64,000 nt of DNA from Granulicella sibirica (GCF_004115155.1 NZ_RDSM01000003.1:248001-312000), one strand, 5' to 3'; shown: positions 16,269 through 26,032, counted from the stretch's first letter. The notes: generated from the sequence alone by a model not told the origin. A program made the numbers and translations.

Positions 16269-18524
16269 CTATGAGAAGAACTGCAATCGGCCACCGGCCA
16301 TCAACTCCGTATGAGGGAGGGTAGAAGCATTCACGGCACGGCCGTTCCAAAGCACCTTGGTAGTCAACTGACCCGGCTTCGCCGCCTCTATGTGAAGGCT
16401 GCGTCCCTGGCCGAGGTGAACCGTAGAGGAAGGGAAGTAAGCCTGACCGAGGGTGTACTCCGGCTTGCCCGGACACAGCGGATAGAAGCCTAGCGCGCTG
16501 AAGATATACCATGCCGCCATCGAACCAGTATCTTCATCTCCTGCGAAGGCGTCGGGAGTGTAGAGCTCGTTCATCACTTTATCGACCCAGAAGCGCGTGC
16601 GATCTGGCCTGCCCGCCGCCGCAAACAGGTAGAGCACATGATGCACCGGCTGGTTGCTATGGGCGTACTGCCCAAAGTGAACGGCCGCCATCTCGGACAT
16701 CTCGTGGATCTCGTCTCCGTAGGAGCCTACATTGAACTCGGACGACATCGTCACCATCTGCTCAAGCGCGGCAACAACCTTCTCTTTGCCTCCCATGCCC
16801 TCAAACAGAGCGTCCATGTCATGCGGGACGTCCCAGCGATGCTGCCAGGCCGAACCCTCAACATACGGGTCGCCCCACGTGATCGGATCGAATGGCTCGA
16901 GCCATTGACCAGCCACTGTCTTGCCGCGCAGGAAGCCAGTCTTCGTGTCAAAAAGTTGACGCCAGTTCTGCGAACGCTTGAGGAACATCTCCGCGTCGTC
17001 CCGCTTGCCGAGCGCAAGTGCCACCTGTGCAATGCAGAAGTCGCCGTATGCCGCATCGACCGTCTCTGCGGCCGATTGGCTGACTAAACCAGCCGGACAG
17101 AAGCCATACTTCAGGTACTCCTCCAGGCCACGCCTGCCGTAGCCCGCGTCTGGATTGCCTCGCTCGGTCGCATGCTTCTTCAGACCGGCGTATGCGGTCG
17201 CGAGATCGAACCCTGGGAGCTTCTTCGCGGCGGCATCGCCAAAGATGGAATCAATGAGGCTGCCCGTCATGCAGGCGCGATAACCCGGGCATGGAAATTG
17301 CGGCAGCCATCCGCCTTCCTTGTACACGTTCACCCAGGCCTGCAGAATTTCCGCAAGTCGTTCGGGAAACAGGAGAGTCATCAACGGATACCACGCCCGA
17401 TACACATCCCAGTACCCGTGATCCGCGAACATCATGCCGGGGATCACCTTGCCGTTATAGGGGCTGCGATGCTGCATGGTCCCATCCGCCGCTGGCTCGT
17501 GCCAAATGCGCGGAAAAAGCAGGGTGCGATAGAGGCACGAGTAGAACGTTCGCCTCTGATCCAATGTGCCGCCATTAATCTCGATGCGGCCCAGCAGCTC
17601 GTTCCACACCGTTGCGCCTTCTTTGCGGAGAGTCTCAGCGGACTTCGTGCCAAGCTCAAGCGTTAGATTGCGCCGAGCTTGCTCGAACGAGATGAAAGAC
17701 GTGGCAACACGCACTTCAATCGTCCGAGCAGCGCCGCCGAAGTAAACTAACCCCGAACTCTGCCCCTTTAATGCCTTGAGCTCGAACTTCAACCAGGGTT
17801 CCGAGAACTGGAGTACATAGTAAGTCGCGAAACCCTCCGGAACTCCGCCCTGATTCTTGGTCGAGGTAAACGAGATGCTATGGCTCGACTCATCCGGTTG
17901 GCAAAGAGCGGTCTCGTCTCCCGGGATGTCGAAGAGCCATCCAGGATCAGCTTTGCTAAAGCTCGCCGTCAACAGGGCACAGCGCTCCGTCGGGATCAAC
18001 TCCGCATCGATCCCATAGCGCAGGAGGCGGAGCCGCATGGAGTGCGGTGAGAGGTGCGACTCCTCCGGCCGAAACGAGCTTGCTCGCGCTCCGGGCTCCG
18101 GCTTGATGTTGCCGGAGAAAGGCAGGAAGACCGCGTGACCATAATCTCCAAGCCAAGGGCTGAGCTGATGGGTTGCGCGAAAGCCCTGGATTCTTCTTTC
18201 ACCCGGTTGGAACATCCATGAGTTCCCGGCCCGAGACTGCAACGTCCAGTGCGCCATGCCAAATGGCCGCGCCGCGATGGGCAGGGTGTTGCCACGCGAG
18301 AAGACCGGCGTAGAGTCGGTACCCTGCAGAATATTGACCATCGAGACCAGGTCCGATGGCAGGGCTGCGGGATCGCGCGGATGGTCTGATGCCCTCGCAT
18401 CGCGACCTCCGCTTCCTGTTACGGCGGCGGCGACGGCCAGGCCAGTGGACTTTAGAAAGGAGCGGCGTTTCAGCCGCAACGACGGAAGTGTGGACTCGTT
18501 CAAGCACCTGACCTCATGCTGCAA
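16269..18524 (-). CDS. GH92 family alpha-mannosidase, Tat-type signal
   Basis: The 751-residue protein has a twin-arginine-type N-terminus (RLKRRSFLKSTGLAVAAAVTG at about 18-38), so it is exported folded. The mature part matches glycoside hydrolase family 92: an N-terminal beta-sandwich (about 60-290; FGMAHWTLQ, ATHQLSPWLGDYG) and an alpha/alpha barrel (about 310-745) with YSCLYRTLLFPR, SPYNGKVIPGMMFADHGYWD, the YRACMTGSLIDSIFGDAA segment, GDEDTGSMAAWYIFSALGF and YPLCPGKPEYTLG. Family members are Ca-dependent exo-alpha-mannosidases that trim yeast mannan or N-glycans; GDEDTGSMAAW holds the expected catalytic acidic residues. It stands alone and is read towards the double-glycine peptide gene. 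Confidence 0.92.
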   Translation of the reverse strand: MQHEVRCLNESTLPSLRLKRRSFLKSTGLAVAAAVTGSGGRDARASDHPRDPAALPSDLVSMVNILQGTDSTPVFSRGNTLPIAARPFGMAHWTLQSRAGNSWMFQPGERRIQGFRATHQLSPWLGDYGHAVFLPFSGNIKPEPGARASSFRPEESHLSPHSMRLRLLRYGIDAELIPTERCALLTASFSKADPGWLFDIPGDETALCQPDESSHSISFTSTKNQGGVPEGFATYYVLQFSEPWLKFELKALKGQSSGLVYFGGAARTIEVRVATSFISFEQARRNLTLELGTKSAETLRKEGATVWNELLGRIEINGGTLDQRRTFYSCLYRTLLFPRIWHEPAADGTMQHRSPYNGKVIPGMMFADHGYWDVYRAWYPLMTLLFPERLAEILQAWVNVYKEGGWLPQFPCPGYRACMTGSLIDSIFGDAAAKKLPGFDLATAYAGLKKHATERGNPDAGYGRRGLEEYLKYGFCPAGLVSQSAAETVDAAYGDFCIAQVALALGKRDDAEMFLKRSQNWRQLFDTKTGFLRGKTVAGQWLEPFDPITWGDPYVEGSAWQHRWDVPHDMDALFEGMGGKEKVVAALEQMVTMSSEFNVGSYGDEIHEMSEMAAVHFGQYAHSNQPVHHVLYLFAAAGRPDRTRFWVDKVMNELYTPDAFAGDEDTGSMAAWYIFSALGFYPLCPGKPEYTLGQAYFPSSTVHLGQGRSLHIEAAKPGQLTTKVLWNGRAVNASTLPHTELMAGGRLQFFS

Positions 18525-18624
18525 GCATAACGCCTCAGGCGAGACCGGAAAGAGGACCGATTCATCTCGGTCGCGCGTCGATCGAAGTCTTACCCTTCGA
18601 TACAGTCATTTGGCAGCCTTAAGC

Positions 18625-18657
18625 AAAAAAGGGCGACCGTGTTCCCGGTCGCCCTTT
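18625..18657 (-). terminator. Intrinsic terminator of the Oar-type receptor gene
   Basis: Perfect 12-base stem (18628-18639 with 18646-18657, GC-rich core GGGCGACC) and a 6-base loop. Read on the minus strand it is followed by a T run (complement of AAAAAA at 18625-18630), 16 bases after the receptor stop codon. Confidence 0.85.
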
Positions 18658-18672
18658 CGGTTGGGACAGCGA

Positions 18673-21600
18673 CTAGAAATCGAAGCGAAGAGCGAACTGT
18701 CCGGTACGATTGCCCGCATTCTCCGCCGTGGTCGCCGCTTGAAGAACGCCGAAGCCTGCGTTGTCAATCTGGGTTGCGGGTGGAGCGAAGTTAGTGTGGT
18801 TGAGGACGTTGGTAAAGGTACTCTCGAAGCGTATCTTCGTGCCCTCGGTGACGCGAAAAGATTTTGCGACGCCGAGTGAGACGGTCTTGGTTCCGGGGCC
18901 CTCGAGGATGCCTACGCCTGCGTTGCCGAAGCGTCCCGCGTTGGTTGGGGTTGGGGCGAAGGCTGCAAGGTTGAAGTACTGGGCGCGGCTGCGTCCGGCG
19001 GCAAAGTCATTGGAGACGAGATCGGGGCGCAGGAAGGCTCCGCGGTTCTGGACGTTGGTGTTGGATTGATCAGCCGACGGGCTGATGCTCGGGGTTAGCC
19101 ATGGGCCTGAGGAGAGGAGAGTGATGGTGTTGAGGTCCCAGCCGCCAAGGATGCGATCGGTGATGCCGCCTCCATTGAGGAACTTGCGGCCCGCGCCGAA
19201 GGGAAGCTGCACAATGCCGGTAAGCAGGAAGCGGTTACGGCGTGTGCCTTCCAAGTTGCCGTAGGCTCCCGGGATGTTGAAGCGATCGGCGATTGGAATG
19301 CCGTAGTTGACCTCTCCGGCAAAGCCGCTGGGAACATCACCTTGGTTATCCGCCTGGTTTTTGGCGAGGGTGTAGTTGGCGTCGAAGTAGACGCCGTGAG
19401 CCATGTGATGCGAAGCTTCGATCTCAAGAGCCTTGTAGTTGGCCTTCCCGCCGTTGACGGTGGTGTAGAGCTCATTCCAGTTCTGATAGGGGGCGCGGCT
19501 GTCGACGTAGACCCCTTGGGTGCCCGCCGCAGCGGAGTTATAGGGAGTGGTGCTGGCGTGGATCTGGTTGAGGTCCTCGGTGATGTTAAGACGGTAGGAG
19601 TGCATGCCGACGAAGCTGACGCGAAGGGTGTCGGCGTTGGTGAGTTCACGTTCGATAGTGAGGTTGTACTGGTTGGATTGGGGGTCGCGGAAGTTTGGAT
19701 TCACAGCCTGATCGAGATTGCCGCCGCCATATGTGACTCCGGTGGTGGCAGGCTTGGTGTTGGGAAACTGGATGAGGGGTTGGCCGGACGTGTTGGTGTA
19801 GGTGTGAAGGTTCGAGGTCGGGTTACCGCTGTTGTTGAACGATAGCGGTCCGAGGTTGGTCATGGTGTAGACGCCGAAGCCACCGCGAACGACAGTTTTG
19901 GTGTCGTTGAAGGGACGATAGGCGAGGGAGATACGCGGCTGGAAATCGCCTTTATACACTTCGCGAAGACCCTGCGGAAGGCCTGCCTGCGAAGCTGTCT
20001 TGTAATTCGTGCAGGGAAGGCTGGTGTAGCCGAGATTGCAGGCGTTGAAGGATTGCTGGAACGCGAGGTTCGAGGCTTGCAGGTTCTGCTTCGGAAGGTT
20101 CGAGGCGAGGGCGTCGGGAACAATAATCGAGTTGGTTGCAGGGTCGAAGTTGGCAAGGTCTCCGATGTCTTCTTTGAAGGCCGGAAGAAGCTGGTAGCGA
20201 AGGCCATAGCTGACCGTCAGGCGGCTGGTGAGCTGCCACTCATCCTGCGCGAAGAAGCTTGACTGGGTCGTGCGACCGCTGACGTCCGGGCTGGAGACCG
20301 CGAAGAAGATTGTGGTGGGTGTGCCTTCCAGAAAGTCTCCGAAGGCGTTCCCAGTGAAGGTTGGCTGGAAGGTGAAGGAGCCGAAATCGTCGGACGGGAG
20401 GAAGAGTTCGGTGTCCTGGTAGCGGAGCCGACGGATGTCTACACCACCCTTGAACGTGTGCTTGCCGGCTGTGAACGTTAGGTTGTCCGAGAACTGCAGT
20501 GTGTGAGAGGCGGTGACGCCGGTCTTGTCGCGGCCGATTGGCTCGAAGTTCGTCCCCGAGTTGAAATTGAAAGTAGGGAACGCGTTGGTAAGAGGATGCT
20601 GGCTAAGATCGACACCCAGGAGGCCGAGTTGCGTGATAGCAGCCGCACCCTGGATCGGAAAGTTGACGGCCGTGCTGACGTTGGTGATGCCGAAGCGGAA
20701 CTCGTTGAGGAGACGCGGCGTGAGGGTATACGTATGCGAGACGAGAAGGCTGCGGTTGTGGATAGAGTCAGAGTCGTTGGGAAGGAAAGGGTTCGGGTAG
20801 TCTGCCGTGATGTTCTTGCGGCTTACGCGGGCGTAGATGGATTGCTTTGAGTTGATCGTCTGATCGAGGCGCGCGTCGGCTCCGTCGGTACGAGCAGGAG
20901 TGGACTGGAAGTTCTCGTAGTTATAACCCGCGTTCCCTGCGACGTTCGGCAGGGGGTAGTACTGCAACAAGGCCGCCGCGGTGGCATTGATGCTGGATGC
21001 CGGGATCACTGGGCCGCCAAGAGCGCTGAGGTCGCCGCCACGCTCTGCTGCCGTGGGGACGAGGAACTGCTGAGCGACGGAGAGCGTGCGACGATTGCCT
21101 TCGTAGTCGGCGAAGAAGAACGTGCGGTTCTGCCCGTTGTAGAGGTGCGGGATGCTAACAGGACCGGAGAGCGAGCCACCGAAGGTGTTGAAGTTCTTTG
21201 CAGCCTTGCCATTGAAACCGTAAGGGCTGGCATCAAGGGCGGAGTTCTGAAAGTATTCGAAGAGACTGCCGTGGTAGCGATTTCCACCGCTCTTGGTGGT
21301 GAAGGTGACGTCGCCTACCTGGGAGAACTCGGCCGAGTTGTTGAAAGCCGTGACCTTGACGCCCGCAATGCCTTCCTGCGAGGGATAGGCGTCCTGCAGT
21401 GCGCCATTCTGGCGGACGTTTGCGGTGGAGATGCCATCCACGGAAAAGTTGACCATGGACGAGCTTGCGCCGCCCAGCGCTATGTTTCCCTGGCTATCCT
21501 GCTGGACGTTGGCGGAGAGGCTCAGAGCGCCGAGAGGGCTGGTGGTGACGGCGCGATTGTTGAGAGGAAGCTGGGTGATGAGGGTGTTATCTTTCGAATC

Positions 21601-22038
21601 ACCGATCGTGCCGTTCTCGGTGTTGATCTGATCGGCCGAGGAGGTCACCTCCACAGTGGTTTGCTCTGCAGCTACGTTCAGTGTGACTGCGAGACGAAGG
21701 TCTTGGCGTGCCTCGAGCGCGATGCCGGTCAGGTTTGTCAGCGAGAAGCCTTCATGCGACGCCCGGAGGGTATAGTGACCAGGCTTGAGGTTCTCGAGAA
21801 CGAAGGACCCGGAGTCGTCTGTGGTGGTCGTGCGGTCGGCGTTCTCTTCGACGCTGTGAAGGGTAATAATCGTGGCCGGGACGATGGCCCCGGTGGTGTC
21901 AGTGGAGGCACCGCGAATGCTGCCGAAGGTAGACTGCGCGCGGGCTGCCAGGCTGAGCGTGAATCCTAGGGTGAGGACGAGCGATAGCTTCAGGATGCGA
22001 TTCGGTAGATCGCTATAGGTTTGCTTGGTGCGGTTCAT
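18673..22038 (-). CDS. Oar-type TonB-dependent receptor with carboxypeptidase-regulatory domain
   Basis: The start at 22038 (MNRTKQTYSDLPNR) gives about 1121 residues. A signal peptide (LSLVLTLGFTLSLAARAQ) is followed by a carboxypeptidase regulatory-like fold (about 35-120; GSIRGASTDTTGAIVPATI, YTLRASHEGF), a plug (about 120-250; SADQINTENG, LPLNNRAV, GGASSSMVNFSVDGI) and a very large outer-membrane barrel ending NRTGQFALRFDF with the terminal aromatic needed for barrel insertion. Such receptors are multiplied in Acidobacteriota and are thought to import oligosaccharides or bind peptides; the ligand is unknown. A terminator follows it, and it is divergent from the KdpD/E-like pair, which may regulate it. 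Confidence 0.9.
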   Translation of the reverse strand: MNRTKQTYSDLPNRILKLSLVLTLGFTLSLAARAQSTFGSIRGASTDTTGAIVPATIITLHSVEENADRTTTTDDSGSFVLENLKPGHYTLRASHEGFSLTNLTGIALEARQDLRLAVTLNVAAEQTTVEVTSSADQINTENGTIGDSKDNTLITQLPLNNRAVTTSPLGALSLSANVQQDSQGNIALGGASSSMVNFSVDGISTANVRQNGALQDAYPSQEGIAGVKVTAFNNSAEFSQVGDVTFTTKSGGNRYHGSLFEYFQNSALDASPYGFNGKAAKNFNTFGGSLSGPVSIPHLYNGQNRTFFFADYEGNRRTLSVAQQFLVPTAAERGGDLSALGGPVIPASSINATAAALLQYYPLPNVAGNAGYNYENFQSTPARTDGADARLDQTINSKQSIYARVSRKNITADYPNPFLPNDSDSIHNRSLLVSHTYTLTPRLLNEFRFGITNVSTAVNFPIQGAAAITQLGLLGVDLSQHPLTNAFPTFNFNSGTNFEPIGRDKTGVTASHTLQFSDNLTFTAGKHTFKGGVDIRRLRYQDTELFLPSDDFGSFTFQPTFTGNAFGDFLEGTPTTIFFAVSSPDVSGRTTQSSFFAQDEWQLTSRLTVSYGLRYQLLPAFKEDIGDLANFDPATNSIIVPDALASNLPKQNLQASNLAFQQSFNACNLGYTSLPCTNYKTASQAGLPQGLREVYKGDFQPRISLAYRPFNDTKTVVRGGFGVYTMTNLGPLSFNNSGNPTSNLHTYTNTSGQPLIQFPNTKPATTGVTYGGGNLDQAVNPNFRDPQSNQYNLTIERELTNADTLRVSFVGMHSYRLNITEDLNQIHASTTPYNSAAAGTQGVYVDSRAPYQNWNELYTTVNGGKANYKALEIEASHHMAHGVYFDANYTLAKNQADNQGDVPSGFAGEVNYGIPIADRFNIPGAYGNLEGTRRNRFLLTGIVQLPFGAGRKFLNGGGITDRILGGWDLNTITLLSSGPWLTPSISPSADQSNTNVQNRGAFLRPDLVSNDFAAGRSRAQYFNLAAFAPTPTNAGRFGNAGVGILEGPGTKTVSLGVAKSFRVTEGTKIRFESTFTNVLNHTNFAPPATQIDNAGFGVLQAATTAENAGNRTGQFALRFDF

Positions 22039-22172
22039 CGGACTTAGCCTCGTGGGCGGCACCTGCTTCTCGTGCCGCTACGCTTAGTGGAAAACGCAAT
22101 GCGTAAGGGAGGCATCGGGCGGGAGACTTTATTTTCCTTATGCCGTCCTCATGAGTTATCGGCGGGTAAAAC

Positions 22173-22204
22173 GAAGAGGCGCTCCCTTGCCGGAGCGCCT
22201 CTTC
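22173..22204. promoter_or_regulatory. Long perfect hairpin in the receptor / sensor-kinase divergent region
   Basis: A 13-base perfect inverted repeat, GAAGAGGCGCTCC (22173-22185) with its complement at 22192-22204 and a 6-base loop. On the minus strand it is followed by TTTT, so it resembles a terminator or attenuator. It lies 135 bases upstream of the receptor start, where no minus-strand gene ends; the next gene (22375) is on the plus strand. Confidence 0.5.
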
Positions 22205-22374
22205 GCGTGTCGTGATCTGTTGTGTGACTTCGGCTGATACTTTTTATTGGGCCGGGCTGTGGTGTCTCTTGCGGACCACTCCTTGCTTCCGCTCGATTGC
22301 CCTTTGTAAATCGTAGTCGGAGAGGCATAAGGAAGACATAAGGACGGAATGAATCTGCGTACTATGGAAGAGCG

Positions 22375-23826
22375 ATGAGAGCTTTGCAGGTTGGTGTTCG
22401 CACGATCGATTCGAAGCGAGTGTTGTTCCGCTTGCTGCGAGGGGTGCTTTGTTTCGTGCTTGGCGGCGGAGTTGCCGGGATCTCTTTTATTCTGCATTTG
22501 AACCTGTCGACGGCTGGATCGCTGGAGCTTCTGCTGATCTTGCTGATCGCTTTGCGATGGGGATTTGGCGCTGCAACCGTTGCATCGCTGAGTGCCGTGG
22601 CGGGGCTGAATTATCTCTTCACGCCTCCCTTGTTCGAGTTCACCGTCGCGGATCCGGAGAACTGGATTTCGCTGGCTACGTTTGAAGGCACAGCTTTGCT
22701 GGTGAGCGGCCTGTCCGCGAAGGTTCGGCTGCATGCGGAACAGGTTGAACTGCAGAGGGCACGGGCGGAGAAGCTATATGCCCTGAGCCGCGCTGTCCTT
22801 TTAATCGACAGCCGTAAGCCGATTGGGGAGCAACTCGTCTCGCTGATTCGTGAGTTGATCGGGGCTAAGGCGGTGGAGCTATGGATCGCTGACGACACTC
22901 CCTCGTTGCCGTGGGATGCCGAAGCCGGTTCGGCGCGCGCCACCTTCGAGAGTGGCCTGGATGACGATGAGGAAACTGTCTCGCGAAGGGTACTGCGACT
23001 TGGGATGACTCCCGTTGGGGCGATGGTACTTCGCGAATGGGAGATGGATGCCTCACTCGCGGATGCGGTGGCATCGCTTGCTGCGGTCGCGCTGGAAAGA
23101 GCGCGGGCTCTGCGGAAAGAGAATAGGGCCGAGGCGGAACGCAATACGGAGCAGCTACGGACGGGAGTGCTGGATGGTCTTGCACATGGATTCAAGACGC
23201 CGTTAACGGCTATTCAGACGGCCAGTTCTGGTCTGCTTGCGATCGGTGGCTTGAACGAGACCCAGACGGAGCTTGTCTCGATTGTGGACGAAGAGGCCAC
23301 CAAACTGGCAAGGATGACGACCCGTCTGCTGCAGACAGCTTCGCTCGACGCGCGCGAGGTACGATTGACCCGGTCGTCGGTGATGATCGCTGACCTGGTG
23401 ATGGATGTCATCGGACAGCTTGATGAGGCGGCGCAACGGAGAGTGGCAGTGTCGATCGACCCGGGAGTTTCGCCGATGCAGGTTGATTCGCAGATGATCG
23501 GTCTTGCAATTCTGCAGTTGGTTGATAACGCGGCGAAATACGGCGAAGTGGGAAGCAGAATCACGATCGGGATTCTGCAGAGCGACAGTGAGATAAAGGT
23601 AGAGGTAACGAATCTGGGGACGCCGATCCGGCGGGAGGAGCGGGAGAGAATCTTCGAGCGGTTTTATCGTGGTGTGGATGCCGTACATGGTCCGACAGGA
23701 ACGGGGATCGGTTTGTCTGTGGTAAAGAAAGCGGTCGAGGCACATGGGGGCAGCGTTGGGGTGGAGTGTGAGGGGGGCGCAACCAAGTTTGTGCTAACAC
23801 TGCCGCGGCATGTGGGGAGGGGGTAA
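22375..23826 (+). CDS. KdpD-like sensor histidine kinase (DUF4118 type, truncated relative to KdpD)
   Basis: The 483-residue protein starts with a four-helix DUF4118 membrane unit (about 20-110; LLILLIALRWGFGAATVASL, LNYLFTPP), then a GAF-like segment (about 130-230), a HisKA box (GLAHGFKTPLTAIQTASSG, phosphoacceptor His) and a HATPase (LVDNAAKYGEVG, GTGIGLSVVKKAVEAHGG). Canonical KdpD is about twice as long, with an N-terminal KdpD/USP region that is absent here, and no kdpFABC potassium-pump genes lie in the window. Family wording should therefore be KdpD-like, without assuming potassium sensing. The partner regulator starts 3 bases after the stop. Confidence 0.88.
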   Translation: MRALQVGVRTIDSKRVLFRLLRGVLCFVLGGGVAGISFILHLNLSTAGSLELLLILLIALRWGFGAATVASLSAVAGLNYLFTPPLFEFTVADPENWISLATFEGTALLVSGLSAKVRLHAEQVELQRARAEKLYALSRAVLLIDSRKPIGEQLVSLIRELIGAKAVELWIADDTPSLPWDAEAGSARATFESGLDDDEETVSRRVLRLGMTPVGAMVLREWEMDASLADAVASLAAVALERARALRKENRAEAERNTEQLRTGVLDGLAHGFKTPLTAIQTASSGLLAIGGLNETQTELVSIVDEEATKLARMTTRLLQTASLDAREVRLTRSSVMIADLVMDVIGQLDEAAQRRVAVSIDPGVSPMQVDSQMIGLAILQLVDNAAKYGEVGSRITIGILQSDSEIKVEVTNLGTPIRREERERIFERFYRGVDAVHGPTGTGIGLSVVKKAVEAHGGSVGVECEGGATKFVLTLPRHVGRG

Positions 23827-23829
23827 GGC

Positions 23830-24543
23830 ATGGAGAGTGGACAGGGAACCGTATTGCTGGTGGAAGATGACCTCTCAATCCGGCGCGGGTTGAAGACAAC
23901 GCTTACTGCGCTGGGGTTCGATATCGGCGAGGCATCAACCGGAGAAGAGGCGTTGACGCGTCTGCGTATGGTGGATTATGACGCGGTGTTGATGGACTTG
24001 AATATGCCGGGTATGGGAGGCGTCGAGGCATGCCGGAGGGTGCGGAAGGAATTTCCGCATCTATCGATTCTTGTGGTCACCGTGAGGGACAACGAAGAGG
24101 ACAAGATCGGGGCACTCGACGCTGGCGCTGACGATTACGTGACGAAGCCGTTCCAGGTACGGGAACTGGCAGCGCGGATACGGGCAGCGGTGCGAAGAAG
24201 GAGGACGCCGGCGAGCGTGTCGGCAGAGCCTACACTTTCGGTGGGGATCTTCGAGCTAAGCGCGGAGCGGCGGATGCTGAAGAAGCGGGGTCAGGAAATC
24301 AAGCTAACTCCGACCGAGTTCGATCTGCTGGCTTACCTGATGATGCATGCGGGGCACCCGATCCTTCACTCGAAACTCTTGAGTACGGTCTGGGGAGCCG
24401 AGTACGGTGATGAGCGGGAGTATTTAAGGACGTTCATTTTGCAGCTTCGCAGGAAACTGGAAGACGATCCGTCGAACCCTGCTTATCTGAAGACGGTGAA
24501 CTACCTTGGATATCTCTTCTTTGACCCTAGCGAAGATGCCTGA
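23830..24543 (+). CDS. KdpE/OmpR-type response regulator
   Basis: The 237-residue product has a receiver domain (about 6-120; VEDD, phosphoacceptor Asp in AVLMDLNMPGMGG, Lys in DYVTKPF) and an OmpR-type winged helix (about 140-235; IKLTPTEFDLLAYLMMHAG, LLSTVWGAEYGDEREYLRTF, VNYLGYLF). It is arranged as an operon with the KdpD-like kinase (3-base gap). The G-A-E-Y-G-D-E region of the DNA-binding domain is characteristic of KdpE relatives. Likely targets are its own operon or the divergent Oar-type receptor; no binding repeats were seen. Confidence 0.92.
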   Translation: MESGQGTVLLVEDDLSIRRGLKTTLTALGFDIGEASTGEEALTRLRMVDYDAVLMDLNMPGMGGVEACRRVRKEFPHLSILVVTVRDNEEDKIGALDAGADDYVTKPFQVRELAARIRAAVRRRRTPASVSAEPTLSVGIFELSAERRMLKKRGQEIKLTPTEFDLLAYLMMHAGHPILHSKLLSTVWGAEYGDEREYLRTFILQLRRKLEDDPSNPAYLKTVNYLGYLFFDPSEDA

Positions 24544-24919
24544 TTTGAGACCGCCCTTTCGGCGATCAAAACGGCCAAGATCAGCAGAGCAGAGAGATCA
24601 TGATGACGATGGTAAAAGGAAAGGCTTGTTTCACCCGAGCGGCTTCTCGTTCTTGCCTTCCCGTTCGAGAATGGAAAGGTCAACGTCTGATAACGAATCT
24701 TACGTATAGCCGAGGTGCGCGGCTCGATAGAAGAGAGTTCCCAACCCGTAACTTATGGTTTCATTGGCATCTCTGTCGAAGTGCCTTCTTGGTCCTAACA
24801 CGCAAACGAGTTCATCGAGGCTGCCCCATGGAGACGGCTATGTATATGTCGTTCACCTGACTGAAGCTTCCCGATGGCGGCGTCGATCTGGACAGGACCC
24901 TACTCGAATGCAGTGAGTC
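24544..24919. other. Intergenic stretch without recognised gene
   Basis: 376 bases between the convergent response regulator and the binding-protein gene. The open frames here have no ribosome site and unusual composition, and no clear hairpin or RNA gene was seen. Confidence 0.5.
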
Positions 24920-25888
24920 CTATGCTGGTCTATTGAGCGGCGCGGGGCTGTCGGGCAAACCGAAACCGTTCCTCTCAAAGAGGGTTGCGGCCTGCTTCCC
25001 TCGCAACCAGTTCAGGAACCGCAATGCACCTTGAGCATTTTCGGATGGCGTCAGGGCCGCTGCGTAGAAGACAAGGGACTCGGGATAGAAGGTTTTCTTC
25101 TCGAACGCCAACGAAAGATCGGGATGGTTTTCGTGGATACGAGGGCCGCTTAGATTCACGTCTGCGGGAAGCGTCAAAAACGGAATATTGCTGAGTCGTG
25201 TCGCTATCTTGTAGCTGCCTGCCGCATCGATCGTCCCATTCTCCAGGCCTGTTCGGACGCTTGTCCCGGGCCGCACCTGTGAGGGGTTCAAGGGGGCGCC
25301 AAGCACCTTCTCCAGGAGATCCGGCTGACCATACTTTTTTGCCGCGAGCATCATCGTGAAGAGAATGCAGCGGCCGCTTGGGTCGTCGTTGGGATTGCTT
25401 CGGGCGAAGTTGAGGCCCGGCTCCTGTAGGACCTCCCACCAGTTGCGCTTGCCCTCGGCAGCGGCGGCGAACGCAGGAGCGAACCGGCTCTTTGCGCTGT
25501 AAAGGATGACCATCTCGGTTCGTGCGATAGGGTAAGCGGTCTGTGCCCTTCCTGACTGCATCACCGTCCGCATCGGCTCCGCGGTAATGGGAATGAAGAT
25601 GTCCGCGGACAGAATTCCATCGACAATGCTTCGCGCGATCGCATCGGCTCCGCCGGAGTGGGTATGCAGGTCAAGCCGAAGATCAGTCGTCGCCGCGTCT
25701 TTCAGCGGGCCGTCAAGCATGGCGCGGATCGATCCCGCCGACGCGACCTCGAGCCCAGGCAGGCTTTGTGCAAACAGGCCTTCGTGACGAGGCAAAGCCA
25801 GCGCGGTTGCGGCGAGGGTGCCGTTGCGTACCATCTGTCTTCTACTGAAGTATTTCGGGCTCACTCGTTGCGTGTCATTCCATGGCAT
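24920..25888 (-). CDS. Periplasmic solute-binding protein, ModA/WtpA (molybdate/tungstate)-like
   Basis: The 322-residue protein has an N-terminal export signal with a twin-arginine-like start (FSRRQMVRNGTLAATALAL). The mature part is a type II periplasmic binding fold: LEVASAGSIRAML, then FIPITAEPMRTVM, TEMVILYSAKSRF and the ModA/WtpA-type segment LNFARSNPNDDPSGRCILF, ending GALRFLNWLRGKQA. The DP-x-G-R motif is characteristic of oxyanion-binding members. No modB/modC permease or ATPase is adjacent, which is unusual. It is divergent from a siderophore-type TonB receptor (start 26033), so it may hand over whatever that receptor brings in. The ligand is not proven. Confidence 0.75.
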   Translation of the reverse strand: MPWNDTQRVSPKYFSRRQMVRNGTLAATALALPRHEGLFAQSLPGLEVASAGSIRAMLDGPLKDAATTDLRLDLHTHSGGADAIARSIVDGILSADIFIPITAEPMRTVMQSGRAQTAYPIARTEMVILYSAKSRFAPAFAAAAEGKRNWWEVLQEPGLNFARSNPNDDPSGRCILFTMMLAAKKYGQPDLLEKVLGAPLNPSQVRPGTSVRTGLENGTIDAAGSYKIATRLSNIPFLTLPADVNLSGPRIHENHPDLSLAFEKKTFYPESLVFYAAALTPSENAQGALRFLNWLRGKQAATLFERNGFGLPDSPAPLNRPA

Positions 25889-26032
25889 CGGTGTCTCCAG
25901 AAGGCCCCCGTCACATTATTTCGGATGTTGAATCAATACGGATCGATTCGTGCATCTAATCGTTGCGTCCATTGTCTTCTTATGTGCCACCTCGTGTCGC
26001 TTAACACTTTTTCAGCGGCCCCTAGCCAGCGG

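Noticed and set aside
22375..24543. Naming the two-component pair kdpD and kdpE
   Set aside because: The kinase is about half the size of KdpD, lacks its N-terminal region, and no kdpFABC genes are near; only a KdpD/E-like call is supported.
24600..24860. 86-codon plus-strand frame after the response regulator
   Set aside because: Basic, Cys/Arg-rich composition without ribosome site or similarity to any family I know.
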